Positions 29,379 through 37,931 of a DNA stretch of 44,354 nucleotides are shown in pieces. The notes under the pieces are model-generated. The model searched no databases and had not been told where the DNA came from. It was given only the letters and a program-made list of their open reading frames with translations. The stretch is from Bradyrhizobium sp. NAS96.2 (GTDB lineage Bacteria > Pseudomonadota > Alphaproteobacteria > Rhizobiales > Xanthobacteraceae): assembly GCF_001908235.1 (NCBI RefSeq), contig NZ_LGHK01000070.1, positions 1 to 44,354 on the forward strand, read 5' to 3'. Positions within the stretch are counted from its first letter, which is position 1; every line of letters begins with the position of its first letter. The translations under genes and the position numbers were made by a program.

Positions 29379-29777
29379 ATGCGTGTCTTGCAACCGGCCG
29401 AGTGGTCGAAACCCCGCGGCTTCTCGCACGGGGTCGCGTTCGACGCCCCGGGAAAATGGATCGTGCTGGCGGGGCAGACCGGCGGCGACGAGAAGGGCGA
29501 GTATGCGCCCGACATGGCCGCGCAGGTCGGCACCGCGCTGAAGCGCATCATCAAGCTCCTGAACGAAGCCGGCGCCGGTCCCGAGCACATCGTCCGCCTG
29601 ACCTGGTACCTGACCAGCCGTAGCGAATACGAGGCGGCGGGCGCCGGTATCGGTGCGGCCTGGAAGGAGACGCTCGGGCGCAATTTCCCGCCGTCCACGC
29701 TGCTCTACATCGACGGGCTGGTCGATCAGCGCGCCAAGGTCGAGATCGAGGTCACGGCGTTCGTTCCCGCAGCATAG
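29379..29777 (+). CDS. RidA family protein
   Basis: A 132-residue member of the RidA/YjgF/UK114 family, which hydrolyses reactive enamine and imine intermediates. The sequence shows GKWIVLAGQTGGDEKGEYA, a long helix (MAAQVGTALKRIIKLLNEAG), the IVRLTWYLTSRSEY strand with a conserved Arg, and PPSTLLYIDGLVDQRAKVEIE at the end. The usual catalytic Arg is near residue 104-120 in RidA; here the tail has DQRAKVEIE, so activity needs checking. ATG 29379 follows AGGAGGAT. The next gene follows after 11 bases. Confidence 0.9.
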   Translation: MRVLQPAEWSKPRGFSHGVAFDAPGKWIVLAGQTGGDEKGEYAPDMAAQVGTALKRIIKLLNEAGAGPEHIVRLTWYLTSRSEYEAAGAGIGAAWKETLGRNFPPSTLLYIDGLVDQRAKVEIEVTAFVPAA

Positions 29778-29788
29778 GACCTTCAGCG

Positions 29789-29995
29789 ATGAACAAGAGC
29801 AACATGCGAAAGGCGCCTGACCTCCTCACGGGGTTCGCGACCGGCTGGCCGGAGCAACAGCCGGATATCATGGTGATCTCCATGACGACGGACAAAGACG
29901 TGCACGACTTTGCGGTCACCAAGGAGCAGGCGCTGTTGATCGCCCGCACCATCCAGCAGACCGCCGAGAATCTTGGCAAGCCACGCACGGCATAG
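29789..29995 (+). CDS. Small hypothetical protein in the RidA operon
   Basis: A 68-residue soluble protein with no recognised domain (KAPDLLTGFATGWPEQQ, then TTDKDVHDFAVTKEQALLI and a short helix). It starts 11 bases after the RidA gene and ends just before a hairpin, so it is the last gene of a two-gene operon. Confidence 0.7.
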   Translation: MNKSNMRKAPDLLTGFATGWPEQQPDIMVISMTTDKDVHDFAVTKEQALLIARTIQQTAENLGKPRTA

Positions 29996-30012
29996 CGAGT
30001 GCATGGCCAACG

Positions 30013-30050
30013 AAAAACGCCCTCGAGACTTGGGTCTCGGGGGCGTTGTT
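30013..30050 (+). terminator. Terminator of the RidA operon
   Basis: AACGCCC-TC-GAGAC-TTGG-GTCTC-GGG-GGCGTT followed by GTTGTT. The stem has a small asymmetry; the T-run is weak. Confidence 0.6.
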
Positions 30051-30063
30051 GTCTGAAGGCCGG

Positions 30064-30618
30064 TTACCTCGTCAGCGTGATGTTGGCGCCGCGGAACTGG
30101 CTGTCGGCCCTGATCGTGACGGACTGCTTGTTGCCGGCGGTACGCATCGCGATGTCGGCGTTGAAGCCGGGGGCGCTGGCAACGACCTGGAAGTTGCCGC
30201 CGCCGCCGCGACCCCGCAGGTCGCCGCTGACATTGCGGCTCGCCTCGCTCCAGTTGCCGGCGACCGCGCTGCCTTCAGCCTGCACGTCGGCCGCCAGGTT
30301 GAACTTGTAGGCGTCGCTGGCGCAGGTCAGGTTCATGGTCATCCTGGGCCCGCCGACGTGATAGGTCGCACGGCAGCGAATCCGCTCGCTGGAGCCGTCG
30401 TCGAGGATGACCGAACCGGCACCCGACCAGGTGCCCGCCATGCCGGCGAACGGGCCGGACTGGGCATGGCCGGCGGTGCTCGCGAGTGCGGTCACGAAAA
30501 ACGCGGCGGCTGCAAATGCTGGCCGCCGCGCGATGGCGAAGAAACGCGATACGCTGGTGATCTTACTGACGGGACGCTTCCCATCGGCCGCTGCACGGTA
30601 CGCCAGCTGATGCCCCAT
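30064..30618 (-). CDS. Secreted hypothetical protein
   Basis: A 184-residue product with a signal peptide (RRPAFAAAAFFVTALASTAGHAQ, cleavage near residue 53). The mature part is a beta-rich domain starting GPFAGMAGTWSGAGSVILDD, with a Cys pair (IRCRATYHV, LTCASDAYK), a Gly run, and ending QFRGANITLTR. I recognise it only as a conserved Bradyrhizobium protein. The only usable start, ATG 30618, lies 56 bases inside the upstream gene; an unusual long N-region precedes the signal core. It is transcribed with the next entry. Confidence 0.65.
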   Translation of the reverse strand: MGHQLAYRAAADGKRPVSKITSVSRFFAIARRPAFAAAAFFVTALASTAGHAQSGPFAGMAGTWSGAGSVILDDGSSERIRCRATYHVGGPRMTMNLTCASDAYKFNLAADVQAEGSAVAGNWSEASRNVSGDLRGRGGGGNFQVVASAPGFNADIAMRTAGNKQSVTIRADSQFRGANITLTR

Positions 30619-30922
30619 TCCACTTCCCCGATCCGGAGTTGCCACTGAGTTGTCCGTTCGCATATGCACCATTGATCGAGACTCGCACAAGGCCCCCGCT
30701 GCCGACGGTGCCGGAGATCGCCGCGCCCTGCGCCGAGATCTTTCCTTCAGCGACGGTCACGGTCGAGCTCTGCGACGGCTCGCAGCTGCCGGTCTTAGTG
30801 ACCACGGTGACGTTCCAAAGGCCGTCATAAGGCTGCTGGGCGGAGGCGGGAGCTGCGGTGAGCGCGGCAGCCGAAGCGACCGAGGTGACCAAAATCAGGT
30901 CGCGAATGCGGATCGAACGCAT
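30563..30922 (-). CDS. Secreted hypothetical protein
   Basis: A 119-residue product with a signal peptide (LILVTSVASAAALTAAPASAQ). The mature domain starts QPYDGLWNVTVVTKTGSCEP and ends GKWNGASAGVPCSGRWEASR: a small beta-rich fold with two Cys, probably one disulfide, seen repeatedly in Bradyrhizobium secreted proteins (from memory). AGGGA lies upstream of the ATG. It overlaps the following gene, so the two are a coupled pair. Confidence 0.75.
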   Translation of the reverse strand: MRSIRIRDLILVTSVASAAALTAAPASAQQPYDGLWNVTVVTKTGSCEPSQSSTVTVAEGKISAQGAAISGTVGSGGLVRVSINGAYANGQLSGNSGSGKWNGASAGVPCSGRWEASRQ

Positions 30923-31115
30923 GAATCAAATCCCTGTCATTTCGTGTGATGACGCGGCTTATCCTGTCACAATGTGTTCAAAATTTGCTGCGTCGCGGGA
31001 GTCCCCAAATGTTCCTGTGAACTCAAACACATCATGGTGAATTCGGTTCCGGCTAGGGAACGAAGAATCCGATCCCTGTCAGTTGAGCTTCGGTAATTTA
31101 ATACCGAAATTCGGA

Positions 31116-31715
31116 TCAGTGCTTGCCCGGGCTCAGATTGGGCGCCTTGGTCGCAAACTGCTCGTCCTGCGGCTTGGCCGGCAACGCGCCGTTGACCTTG
31201 CCGTAGTCGATGACTTCGCCGAGCAGGCGCAGGCCGAGCGGCGCGAGCGCACGCTCCCACAATTCGCGTGCGGTCTCGCCCTTCTTGACGAATACCCAGT
31301 CCTGCGCGGCGATGGCGCCGGCGTCCATGCGGTCGGCGAGGTGATAGATGCTGCCGCCGGCGATCGGATCGCCTTCCTTGATGGTCCATTCCACCGCCGC
31401 GATGCCGCGATGGCGGGGTAGCAGTGACGGGTGGTAGCCGATGCCGCCAAACTTGGCCACGGCAAGCGCCTCTCTGCTGACGCGGGCATGGCTGTGGGCG
31501 GTCACGATCAGGTCGGTGCCGGGTGCGATCTCGTCGGCGGTCACCAGCTTGGGATCGGCCTGGACGACGACGTCGATGCCGGCCGCTCTTGCCGCCGCCG
31601 CCAGCCGGTCCTCGCCGTCATGGACGACCACCCTGACCAGCGTAACGTGGTGCGCGCGCAGCATGTTCAGGGTCGTCACGCCGAAATGGCGGGAACCGAC
31701 AAGGGTAATGCGCAT
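31116..31715 (-). CDS. Formyltransferase-family protein
   Basis: A 199-residue single-domain protein of the methionyl-tRNA/GAR formyltransferase fold: N-terminal MRITLVGSRHFGVTTLNMLR, then the loop GYHPSLLPRHRG (93-104) with the conserved His95, and Asp in DRMDAGAIAAQD. The family normally uses Asn-x-His plus Asp; here the Asn position is Gly93. There is no second tRNA-binding domain as in Fmt, so it is not the essential enzyme. It may formylate a sugar or amine, or be inactive. No clear partner is adjacent. Confidence 0.8.
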   Translation of the reverse strand: MRITLVGSRHFGVTTLNMLRAHHVTLVRVVVHDGEDRLAAAARAAGIDVVVQADPKLVTADEIAPGTDLIVTAHSHARVSREALAVAKFGGIGYHPSLLPRHRGIAAVEWTIKEGDPIAGGSIYHLADRMDAGAIAAQDWVFVKKGETARELWERALAPLGLRLLGEVIDYGKVNGALPAKPQDEQFATKAPNLSPGKH

Positions 31716-31834
31716 GGGGATCTATTCCGTGGGGTTTACTCGGAGGGATTTCAGCGGCCGTTATGCGGATAGCACACAGCGGCCGCCTGTTTCGCTGTCC
31801 TGCCCGTTATCAACAGGCCGGCCGGCTGGCAATG

Positions 31835-33121
31835 TCAGGCCGCAGGCTTGCTCGCCAAAACCTTGTCGATGCGCCGGCCGTCGAGGTCGACGATCTCGAA
31901 GTCCCAGCCCTGCGCGGTGGTCTTCGCGCCGGTATCGGGGATCGCGCCGAACGCATGCAGCAGGAAGCCGGCTGCGGTCTGGTAGGGCCGCGGCGAGGGC
32001 AGCGCGATGCCAAGCAGTTCGCTGAACTCGAGCGCCGGCATCCAACCCGAGATCAGATAGGAGCCGTCGTCGCGCCTGACATAGGCGGGCTCGGCAGGGC
32101 CCTCCTCGGTATGGAAGGCGCCGACGATGGCCTCGAGAATGTCGGCGCTGGTCACGACGCCCTGGAAGGTGCCGTATTCATCGTGCACGAGGCCGATATG
32201 CACCGCGGAGTCGCGCAGGATCGCGACCACGTCGCGGGCGTCGACGGTCTCGGGAACGATCGGCGCATTACGCGTCAGCGCGCGGATGTCGGGCGTCTGG
32301 CCGGCGAGGTAGACGTCGAGCACGTCCTTGGCCTGCACGATGCCGAGCGCATGATCGCGGTTGCCGTCGAACACCACGCAGCGCGAGTGATTGCTCTTCT
32401 GCAGCGCCGCCAGGATCTCAGGCGTCGGATCTGACAGGTCGATGAAGCTGACCTCGTGGCGCGGCGTCATCACGGCGCCGACCGGAAGATCGCCGAGCCG
32501 CATCACGCCGGCGATCATCTCCTTTTCGCCGGGCTCGAGCACGCCGGCGTTCTCGGCCTCCACCACCAGCGTCTTGATCTCGTCCTCGCTGACGCGGTCC
32601 TGCGCGTCCTCGCGATGACCGAGCACCCACAGCAAGAACTTGCCGGAACGGTCGAGCAGCCACACCAGCGGCAGCGACAGCCGCGCCATCATGGTCATCG
32701 CAGGGGCGACCCGCACGGCGACCGACTCCGGGTCGCGCAGTGCGATCTGCTTCGGCACCAGTTCGCCGACGATCAGCGAGGCATAGGTGATCACGCCGAC
32801 GACGATGCCGACACCGGCCGCATCGGCGACGTTTGCAGACAGCCCGAGCTCGAACAGCCATTGCGAGAGCCGCTGGCCGAGCGTGGCACCCGAAAACGCG
32901 CCCGACAGCACGCCGATCAGCGTGATGCCGATTTGCACGGTGGAGAGGAATTTTCCGGGATCGGAGGCCAGCGCCAGCGCGCGGCGTGAACCGCTGACGC
33001 CGCGTTCGACCAGCGCCGCGAGCCGCGCCGGACGGGAGGAGACGATCGCAAGCTCCGACATCGACAACAGACCGTTGACGACGATCAAGACCGCCACGAT
33101 CGCAAGTTCCAGATATAACAC
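31835..33121 (-). CDS. CNNM/CorC-type membrane protein (hemolysin-like)
   Basis: A 428-residue protein. N-terminal DUF21/CNNM membrane domain (about residues 1-180; LELAIVAVLIVVNGLLSMSE, VGELVPKQIALRDPESVA) with three to four helices; a CBS pair (about 210-330; VMTPRHEVSFIDLS, VHDEYGTFQGVVTSADILE); and a CorC/HlyC C-terminal domain (from DDGSYLISGWMPALEF). The family is linked to magnesium or cobalt efflux; earlier 'hemolysin' names are misleading. It starts at GTG 33121, with GGGA upstream; the frame above is not coding. Confidence 0.9.
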   Translation of the reverse strand: MLYLELAIVAVLIVVNGLLSMSELAIVSSRPARLAALVERGVSGSRRALALASDPGKFLSTVQIGITLIGVLSGAFSGATLGQRLSQWLFELGLSANVADAAGVGIVVGVITYASLIVGELVPKQIALRDPESVAVRVAPAMTMMARLSLPLVWLLDRSGKFLLWVLGHREDAQDRVSEDEIKTLVVEAENAGVLEPGEKEMIAGVMRLGDLPVGAVMTPRHEVSFIDLSDPTPEILAALQKSNHSRCVVFDGNRDHALGIVQAKDVLDVYLAGQTPDIRALTRNAPIVPETVDARDVVAILRDSAVHIGLVHDEYGTFQGVVTSADILEAIVGAFHTEEGPAEPAYVRRDDGSYLISGWMPALEFSELLGIALPSPRPYQTAAGFLLHAFGAIPDTGAKTTAQGWDFEIVDLDGRRIDKVLASKPAA

Positions 33122-33337
33122 GGAAGTCCCTAAGCTTTGGCGGCGTTGGCCGCTTGACGACGCCCAATATAGGCATGCCGGCGCGGTTTTGCTGTGCCTC
33201 GTCGTGCGTATCTGCACAAGCAGAGGGTGCGTATGGCGCGCATGCAGCACGAGATCGCGGCATTTTGGCGCGCAGGCGTTCGTGACACGGATGCGGCCGC
33301 AAATGCCGGCAAGCGCCAGCTTCGCGCGGGCGCGCTT

Positions 33338-33592
33338 CTAGGCGAGGATCCGCAGCTCAGGCTTGGCGAATATCTTGCCCGATGCCGCGGGCTGATTCAG
33401 CATTTGCTTGGAAGCGGCCTGCAGCTGCACGCGCAGATCGGCGTTGCACTGCTTCATCTGGTTGCGCAGTTCGCGGCGGGAGAACGCGGTGAGCGAGGGG
33501 TCCGCAAGCTGCTGCCAGGCGTTGCGGAGCCATTCCTGCAGCTCGCGAATGTTCTGATCCAAAACCTTCTGATCCACGCCGGGCTGGGTCAT
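33338..33592 (-). CDS. Small hypothetical protein
   Basis: An 84-residue mostly helical soluble protein (DQKVLDQNIRELQEWLRNAW, RRELRNQMKQCNADLRVQL). One Cys. I do not recognise the family. Start ATG 33592; an in-frame ATG at 33607 is also possible. No operon partner is seen. Confidence 0.6.
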   Translation of the reverse strand: MTQPGVDQKVLDQNIRELQEWLRNAWQQLADPSLTAFSRRELRNQMKQCNADLRVQLQAASKQMLNQPAASGKIFAKPELRILA

Positions 33593-33607
33593 GCAGCCAA
33601 ATCCCAC

Positions 33608-33903
33608 GAAGTGATCAGTTGCAAAGTAACGCTGATTCGCGTCGCTTCACCTAGCGCTATGTTGCTTCAGGCGCGTGTACGACGGGGGAGAGATCGGACG
33701 CGGCAGGCTGCCACTGCGCCGCACGCGTCGGTGCACAGCAATCCAGTGCAATCGGGTGCGAGGCCGTCGATCGGCTTCGCACGTCACGGCGATCGATCCG
33801 GCCGGCGAGCCGGAGAGCAACGATCCCGCTTGCGCCGGGTGGTGGCCGCGGCGATTGAGAAATCGGATGGGCGGTGGAGGCTCACCTGCCGCCCGCAAGC
33901 GGC
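33608..33903. other. Intergenic region without a clear gene
   Basis: Several overlapping frames here have skewed composition (Arg/Pro/Ser rich) and no binding sites. I see no terminator or promoter that I would assign. Confidence 0.45.
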
Positions 33904-34053
33904 CTAGCGAGGCTGGTTGCCTTCGGGCTTGCCTTCCCGCGGAAGCTTGACCGGGACGTGCGGCGAAGTGCTCACCACGCGCGGGCTTCCGTCGGAATGG
34001 GTCTGACCGTTGAGCAATGTCTCGAGAACCAAAAAGAACTTTTCAGAAAGCAT
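33904..34053 (-). CDS. Small hypothetical protein (49 residues)
   Basis: The minus strand encodes MLSEKFFLVLETLLNGQ, then SPRVVSTSPHVPVKLP and a polar end. GAGGG lies nine bases before the ATG. The sequence is protein-like and I recall similar short proteins in Bradyrhizobium. It is divergent from the small gene at 34308. Function unknown. Confidence 0.6.
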   Translation of the reverse strand: MLSEKFFLVLETLLNGQTHSDGSPRVVSTSPHVPVKLPREGKPEGNQPR

Positions 34054-34307
34054 GGGCGTAGCCCTCGTCGTCTAATGTCCTTATGTCGCGGCGCTCCGCG
34101 GAAAATTCGATCAACTAAATGCGAGTCGCACCGCTATGGCGATGCTGCGGCGCAGGGTCTTCAATACGCAATCCGGACGATTACCGGTGCCGGCGCCGTC
34201 AACGCACCAAGGCTTGCGCGAAATAGTTGCCAAGTTCCTAACGATTGCCGGCACAGCACGTGACGGCACTCACCGTTCCTTCAAGGATGCACGTTAACGA
34301 GAGGGGT

Positions 34308-34499
34308 ATGGATCGCGACCAGGACATCGACGAAGGATTCGGATCGGCTCTTCGCCGCAACTACGGGCGACTGGCCTGGTGGATCGTACGGCTCAATCGC
34401 GTGTTCGAGCCGCCGCGGATGGCCGATCCGCCGCGTACCGAGCTGCCGTCGCGCACCGCCGTTCCGCCACGGCGGCCGCTGCCCCCGCGCCCCGAATAA
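34308..34499 (+). CDS. Small Pro/Arg-rich hypothetical protein
   Basis: A 63-residue protein. It begins acidic (DRDQDIDEGFGSALRRNYG), has an amphipathic WWIVRLNRVF segment and ends in a Pro/Arg repeat (RRPLPPRPE). ATG follows GAGAGGGG. No domain is recognised; the Pro-rich tail may mark a protein-binding segment. Confidence 0.55.
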   Translation: MDRDQDIDEGFGSALRRNYGRLAWWIVRLNRVFEPPRMADPPRTELPSRTAVPPRRPLPPRPE

Positions 34500-34636
34500 A
34501 CCTTACCATAATACCTGCGTCTCCTGTATCGGCCACCCGGCCGGACTGCTATTCCTGCGCCATCCGCGGACCCCACGGGTTCGTCGTTTTTGAGGATGCG
34601 GCCGTGCGGCCGCGCTAGCTGCGAGGAACGAACGCA

Positions 34637-35488
34637 ATGATTGAGACGGTTGGCATTATCGGCGCCGGGACCATGGGCAACGGCATCGCGCAGATCTGCG
34701 CGGCCGCAGGACTGAACGTGACCATGGTGGATATCTCGGACGCGGCGGTGCAACGCGGCCTGAAGACGGTCGGGAGCAGTCTCGATCGCCTGGTCTCCAA
34801 GGACAAGATGACCGCCGCCGATCGCGACGCGACGCTCGCGCGGATCACCGCGACCACCGACAAGTCCAAGCTTGCCGCCTGCGATCTCGTCATCGAGGCC
34901 GCGACCGAGAACGAGGAGCTCAAGGTCAAGATCCTCAGGGATCTCTGCGCCGGGCTGAAGCCGAGCGCGCTGGTCGCGACCAACACCTCGTCGATCTCGA
35001 TCACCCGCCTTGCGGCCTCGACCGATCGTCCCGACCGATTCATCGGGATGCACTTCTTCAATCCGGTCCCGGTGATGGCGCTGCTCGAGCTGATCCGCGG
35101 ACTGCAGACTTCGGACGACACGGTCGCCAAGGCCGAAGCGTTCGCCAAGCGCGTCGGCAAGGTCGCGATCACCGCGAAGAACAGCCCGGGCTTTGCGGTC
35201 AACCGTATCCTGTGCCCGATGATCAACGAGGCGATCTTCGCGCTGCAGGAAGGCATTGCGACGGCGGAGGAGATCGATGCCGGCATGAAGCTCGGCTGCA
35301 ACCATCCGATCGGACCGCTCGCGCTCGCCGACCTGATCGGGCTCGACACCATGCTGTCGGTGATGGAGGTGTTCTATACCGGCTTCAACGATCCCAAATA
35401 TCGGCCGGCGCCGCTGCTGAAGGAGATGGTCGATGCCGGCCATCTCGGCCGCAAGACCGGGCAGGGGTTCTACAGCTACAGCAAGTGA
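34637..35488 (+). CDS. 3-hydroxybutyryl-CoA dehydrogenase
   Basis: The 283-residue product reduces acetoacetyl-CoA or oxidises 3-hydroxybutyryl-CoA with NAD(P)(H), in butyrate or polyhydroxybutyrate metabolism. The NAD loop is [14 protein letters not shown] (residues 6-19); the catalytic His lies in [12 protein letters not shown], the Asn in [12 protein letters not shown] and the specificity loop in [17 protein letters not shown]. It is a stand-alone family member (not the FadB fusion). A strong terminator follows; the upstream small gene is unrelated. Confidence 0.94.
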   Translation: MIETVGIIGAGTMGNGIAQICAAAGLNVTMVDISDAAVQRGLKTVGSSLDRLVSKDKMTAADRDATLARITATTDKSKLAACDLVIEAATENEELKVKILRDLCAGLKPSALVATNTSSISITRLAASTDRPDRFIGMHFFNPVPVMALLELIRGLQTSDDTVAKAEAFAKRVGKVAITAKNSPGFAVNRILCPMINEAIFALQEGIATAEEIDAGMKLGCNHPIGPLALADLIGLDTMLSVMEVFYTGFNDPKYRPAPLLKEMVDAGHLGRKTGQGFYSYSK

Positions 35489-35589
35489 TGTCCGCGCGCG
35501 GCTGATCCCCGTAGTCATCCGGGATGGATCGCGCGCGCAAGCTCGCGTAACCACAACACCTGATCCGCCACGAGGCGGGGGACATCAGA

Positions 35590-35633
35590 CACGAGGCCCG
35601 GTCTCCTAGGCACACCGGGCCTCGTGTTTTTTT
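35590..35633 (+). terminator. Strong intrinsic terminator
   Basis: CACGAGGCCCGGT and ACCGGGCCTCGTG (13 base pairs, 8-base loop) then seven T. It ends transcription from the dehydrogenase gene, about 100 bases after its stop. Confidence 0.9.
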
Positions 35634-35786
35634 GTATGGTCCCGATCCCATCCGGGCGCCTTTGTCCTCCCTGCGCGCGGTCACGCCCGGGTCACAGCTT
35701 CTTGAGGCCGTGAGCAGAAACCTCGCAGATCTCGCCGGCGTACCTACATCGACGGCTGGATGCAGATCGACGAAGGAAGCAGGATC

Positions 35787-36047
35787 ATGCGCAGGACGAG
35801 TTGGGCGATTGTCGCGTTCGCGGCGCTCGGGATGAGCTGGATGGCCGGCTCCGTGCAGCCGGCGGCGGCCGATCCCTACGATTATCCCTGGTGCATCCAG
35901 GGCCGGGACGAGGGATATCCCGGTTATTGCGGCTATCAGACCTACGAGCAGTGCCAGGCGTCGGCGTCAGGCCGTGATGCCTATTGCGGCATCAATCCGC
36001 GCGTTGCGTTCAGTCAGCAGCGGACGGCGCCGCGGGCACCCCGGTAG
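35787..36047 (+). CDS. DUF3551 secreted protein
   Basis: An 86-residue protein with a signal peptide (IVAFAALGMSWMAGSVQPAAA) and a short domain: DYPWCIQGRDEGYPGYCGY, then TYEQCQASASGRDAYCGINP, with four Cys. This is the DUF3551 pattern abundant in Bradyrhizobium. It would be periplasmic with two disulfides. ATG 35787; an upstream in-frame start exists at 35760. Confidence 0.85.
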   Translation: MRRTSWAIVAFAALGMSWMAGSVQPAAADPYDYPWCIQGRDEGYPGYCGYQTYEQCQASASGRDAYCGINPRVAFSQQRTAPRAPR

Positions 36048-36135
36048 GCGCCGCGCGCATGTCGGCCGGGCAGCCATCAGGCACGATGGTTGCATCGCCG
36101 ATGGTCGAATAATTCCCCCCTGCGTTGGAGAGCAC

Positions 36136-36300
36136 ATGGGCGAGATCATCAGGTTCATCTCGAAGTCGGAACTGGAGCGCGCGCGTCTGATCCGCGAGGC
36201 CCGGGCCAATTACGAGCGCATCTTCCCATCGGCCGATCCGGCTGATCCGCAGGGCGCCGCGGTCGAGAGCGACGGCAGCGAGGCGACGGCAAAGCCGTAG
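36136..36300 (+). CDS. Small hypothetical protein (54 residues)
   Basis: A short basic-to-acidic helical product: GEIIRFISKSELERARLIRE, then RANYERIFPSADPAD and an acidic end. Start ATG 36136 follows GGAGAGCAC. The frame upstream is the shadow of the DUF3551 region. Function unknown. It precedes a membrane protein gene. Confidence 0.6.
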   Translation: MGEIIRFISKSELERARLIREARANYERIFPSADPADPQGAAVESDGSEATAKP

Positions 36301-36333
36301 CCGTATTGCCCTGGGGACAAGGCGGACGCGGTA

Positions 36334-36804
36334 ATGTGGAAACGGTTGTGGCAGCGGTTGTGGCAAACCTGGACCATCGACAAGCCGGCCGCGTTTGGCG
36401 ACTGGCTCTGGCTGGTCCTGGTCGTTGAGCTCGCCGCCTTGCTCGACCGGTTGACGCTCCGGAAGCTGATTGCGCTGATCCCGGTCGTCATCCTGATCGT
36501 CGCCTACCTGCACCGGATTCCGCTTCCTCCCGAATTGATGCTGGTTGGCGATGTGCTGGCCTATATCGACGTCTTTTCGATGGTCTTCCTGATCGGCTTG
36601 TTCGCGCGCGTTGCGACCGTGATGGCCATCGTCAGCCAGGCCATCGCGTTCGTTCGCGACATCGCGGGGCGTGTGCCGGCGGCGCTGCAAAGGTTTGACA
36701 TGCGTCATCGTCGCGCAACGGACAGCGCGCGCCGCAGGCGGCTCACGCGTGCCGGGAATGACGACGATGACGGCGCCGTCGTCGCAGGCCTGGCCTGGGC
36801 TTAG
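36334..36804 (+). CDS. Hypothetical membrane protein
   Basis: A 156-residue inner-membrane protein with about three hydrophobic segments (WLWLVLVVELAALL, LIALIPVVILIVAYL, VFSMVFLIGLFARVATVMAI). It begins with a Trp/Arg repeat (KRLWQRLWQTW) and ends in an Arg-rich cytosolic tail. No recognised domain. Confidence 0.65.
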   Translation: MWKRLWQRLWQTWTIDKPAAFGDWLWLVLVVELAALLDRLTLRKLIALIPVVILIVAYLHRIPLPPELMLVGDVLAYIDVFSMVFLIGLFARVATVMAIVSQAIAFVRDIAGRVPAALQRFDMRHRRATDSARRRRLTRAGNDDDDGAVVAGLAWA

Positions 36805-36837
36805 GCTCTGTGGCGATGAGAAACGCGATTGCACGGC

Positions 36838-37056
36838 CTATCGGGACTGGTGGTCCGCTTGATCGCCGTGATCGGCCTCGAGCCGGGCAGGGCTGCGCGC
36901 GGACGAGGTGTCCTGGCTGCGCCGGTGCGAGCTCGACAGATCGGTCGGGCCCTGCCGGGAGCGATGAAACGCGAAGCCCATCTGGACACTCCAGATACCG
37001 AACAGCAGCGCGCCTGCCACGCACGCCGCCACGAAGACCCAATCGCGTTTCCTCAT
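36838..37056 (-). CDS. Small hypothetical membrane protein
   Basis: A 72-residue product beginning RKRDWVFVAACVAGALLFGI, one membrane helix, then a polar tail rich in Ser, Arg, His and Asp (HGDQADHQSR). Binding site weak. It is convergent with the preceding membrane protein gene. Plausible but unproven. Confidence 0.45.
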   Translation of the reverse strand: MRKRDWVFVAACVAGALLFGIWSVQMGFAFHRSRQGPTDLSSSHRRSQDTSSARSPARLEADHGDQADHQSR

Positions 37057-37341
37057 CTGGTTCAACAAAGCCAACTCAGCGCCGCGCCGCCGCCATCCTC
37101 GCGAAGATGCCCCCGCACTCCGGTCGAGAGTTGCTGCGTCCGAAGCAAGACTCACGCATACTGAAGCGATCGGGTGCGCTTGTCGATCAGCCCGGCGCGG
37201 CTTCCGCGCGCGTCCGCGCCCGGTGCGCAGCCGCGCTGGTCACGGAGCGGTGATTATCAAATCATGCGTCCAGCAACACTCCGACCAGATAGTCCGGCGT
37301 TCGCAACAATCTTGCCAAACTTTCACTAGGCCGTTGGCGCA
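37057..37341. other. Intergenic region
   Basis: I see no convincing gene or hairpin. It must carry the promoters of the minus-strand gene ending at 36838 and perhaps of the small gene at 37342. Confidence 0.4.
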
Positions 37342-37575
37342 GTGAGTTCGAAAATGCCGAACGGAATCGGACGAATCGAAATGACCGAACTCGAGGAGCT
37401 TCGATACTTCGAGCACCAGTGCCTGGAGATGGCCAAGCAGTCGACACTGCCGGATGCTCGACATGCGCTCCAGATCCTCGCCCGCAACTACGCCACCGCG
37501 GCCGAGATGCTCGAACGGCGCGCGCAATCCGCCAACACGGCGCTCGCCCAATTGGTTCGATGCCTGAAGCTGTGA
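37342..37575 (+). CDS. Small hypothetical protein (77 residues)
   Basis: A helical soluble product: MTELEELRYFEHQCLEMAKQ, then DARHALQILARNYATAAEML, and a Leu-rich end. The repeated helices suggest a small helical hairpin. Start is either GTG 37342 or ATG 37381, the latter beginning directly at TELEELRY. I recall similar short proteins in Bradyrhizobium but no function. Confidence 0.6.
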   Translation: MSSKMPNGIGRIEMTELEELRYFEHQCLEMAKQSTLPDARHALQILARNYATAAEMLERRAQSANTALAQLVRCLKL

Positions 37576-37931
37576 GCCGCGACGTCCGCTACGGCTGACG
37601 TAGATCAAAGCGTGCTCGGAAGAACTCCCGCGCTTCGGCGCACGGCCAAATGAAAGGGGCCGCGTCACGCCACAGCCCCACCGGCAAATCTGGAAACTGC
37701 GGACCGAACGGAACCAGTCCCGGTTCCCGGCTGGTAGCGCGGTTTGCGACTAAAGCGGGATCCGGGGAAACACGGGATCGCAAACGGCTCTTACGGTCTT
37801 CCTCCGCGCGCCCCTACCGTGGCGTCGAACTCGCCATGATGTTGAACAGGCGTTCACGAAAGTTCCGAACGTGTTCCTGCAACATGCGCGGACGTCAGCC
37901 GTTAGCACCGGGTACTGCAAAGGAGGATGTC
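37576..37931. other. Long intergenic region with a LexA-like motif
   Basis: No gene I would assign on either strand. GTTC-CGAACGT-GTTC at 37862-37876 is an exact match to the alphaproteobacterial LexA operator and lies 56 bases before the next ATG; about one such match per 44 kb is expected by chance. AGGAGGATGTC precedes the next gene. Confidence 0.35.
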
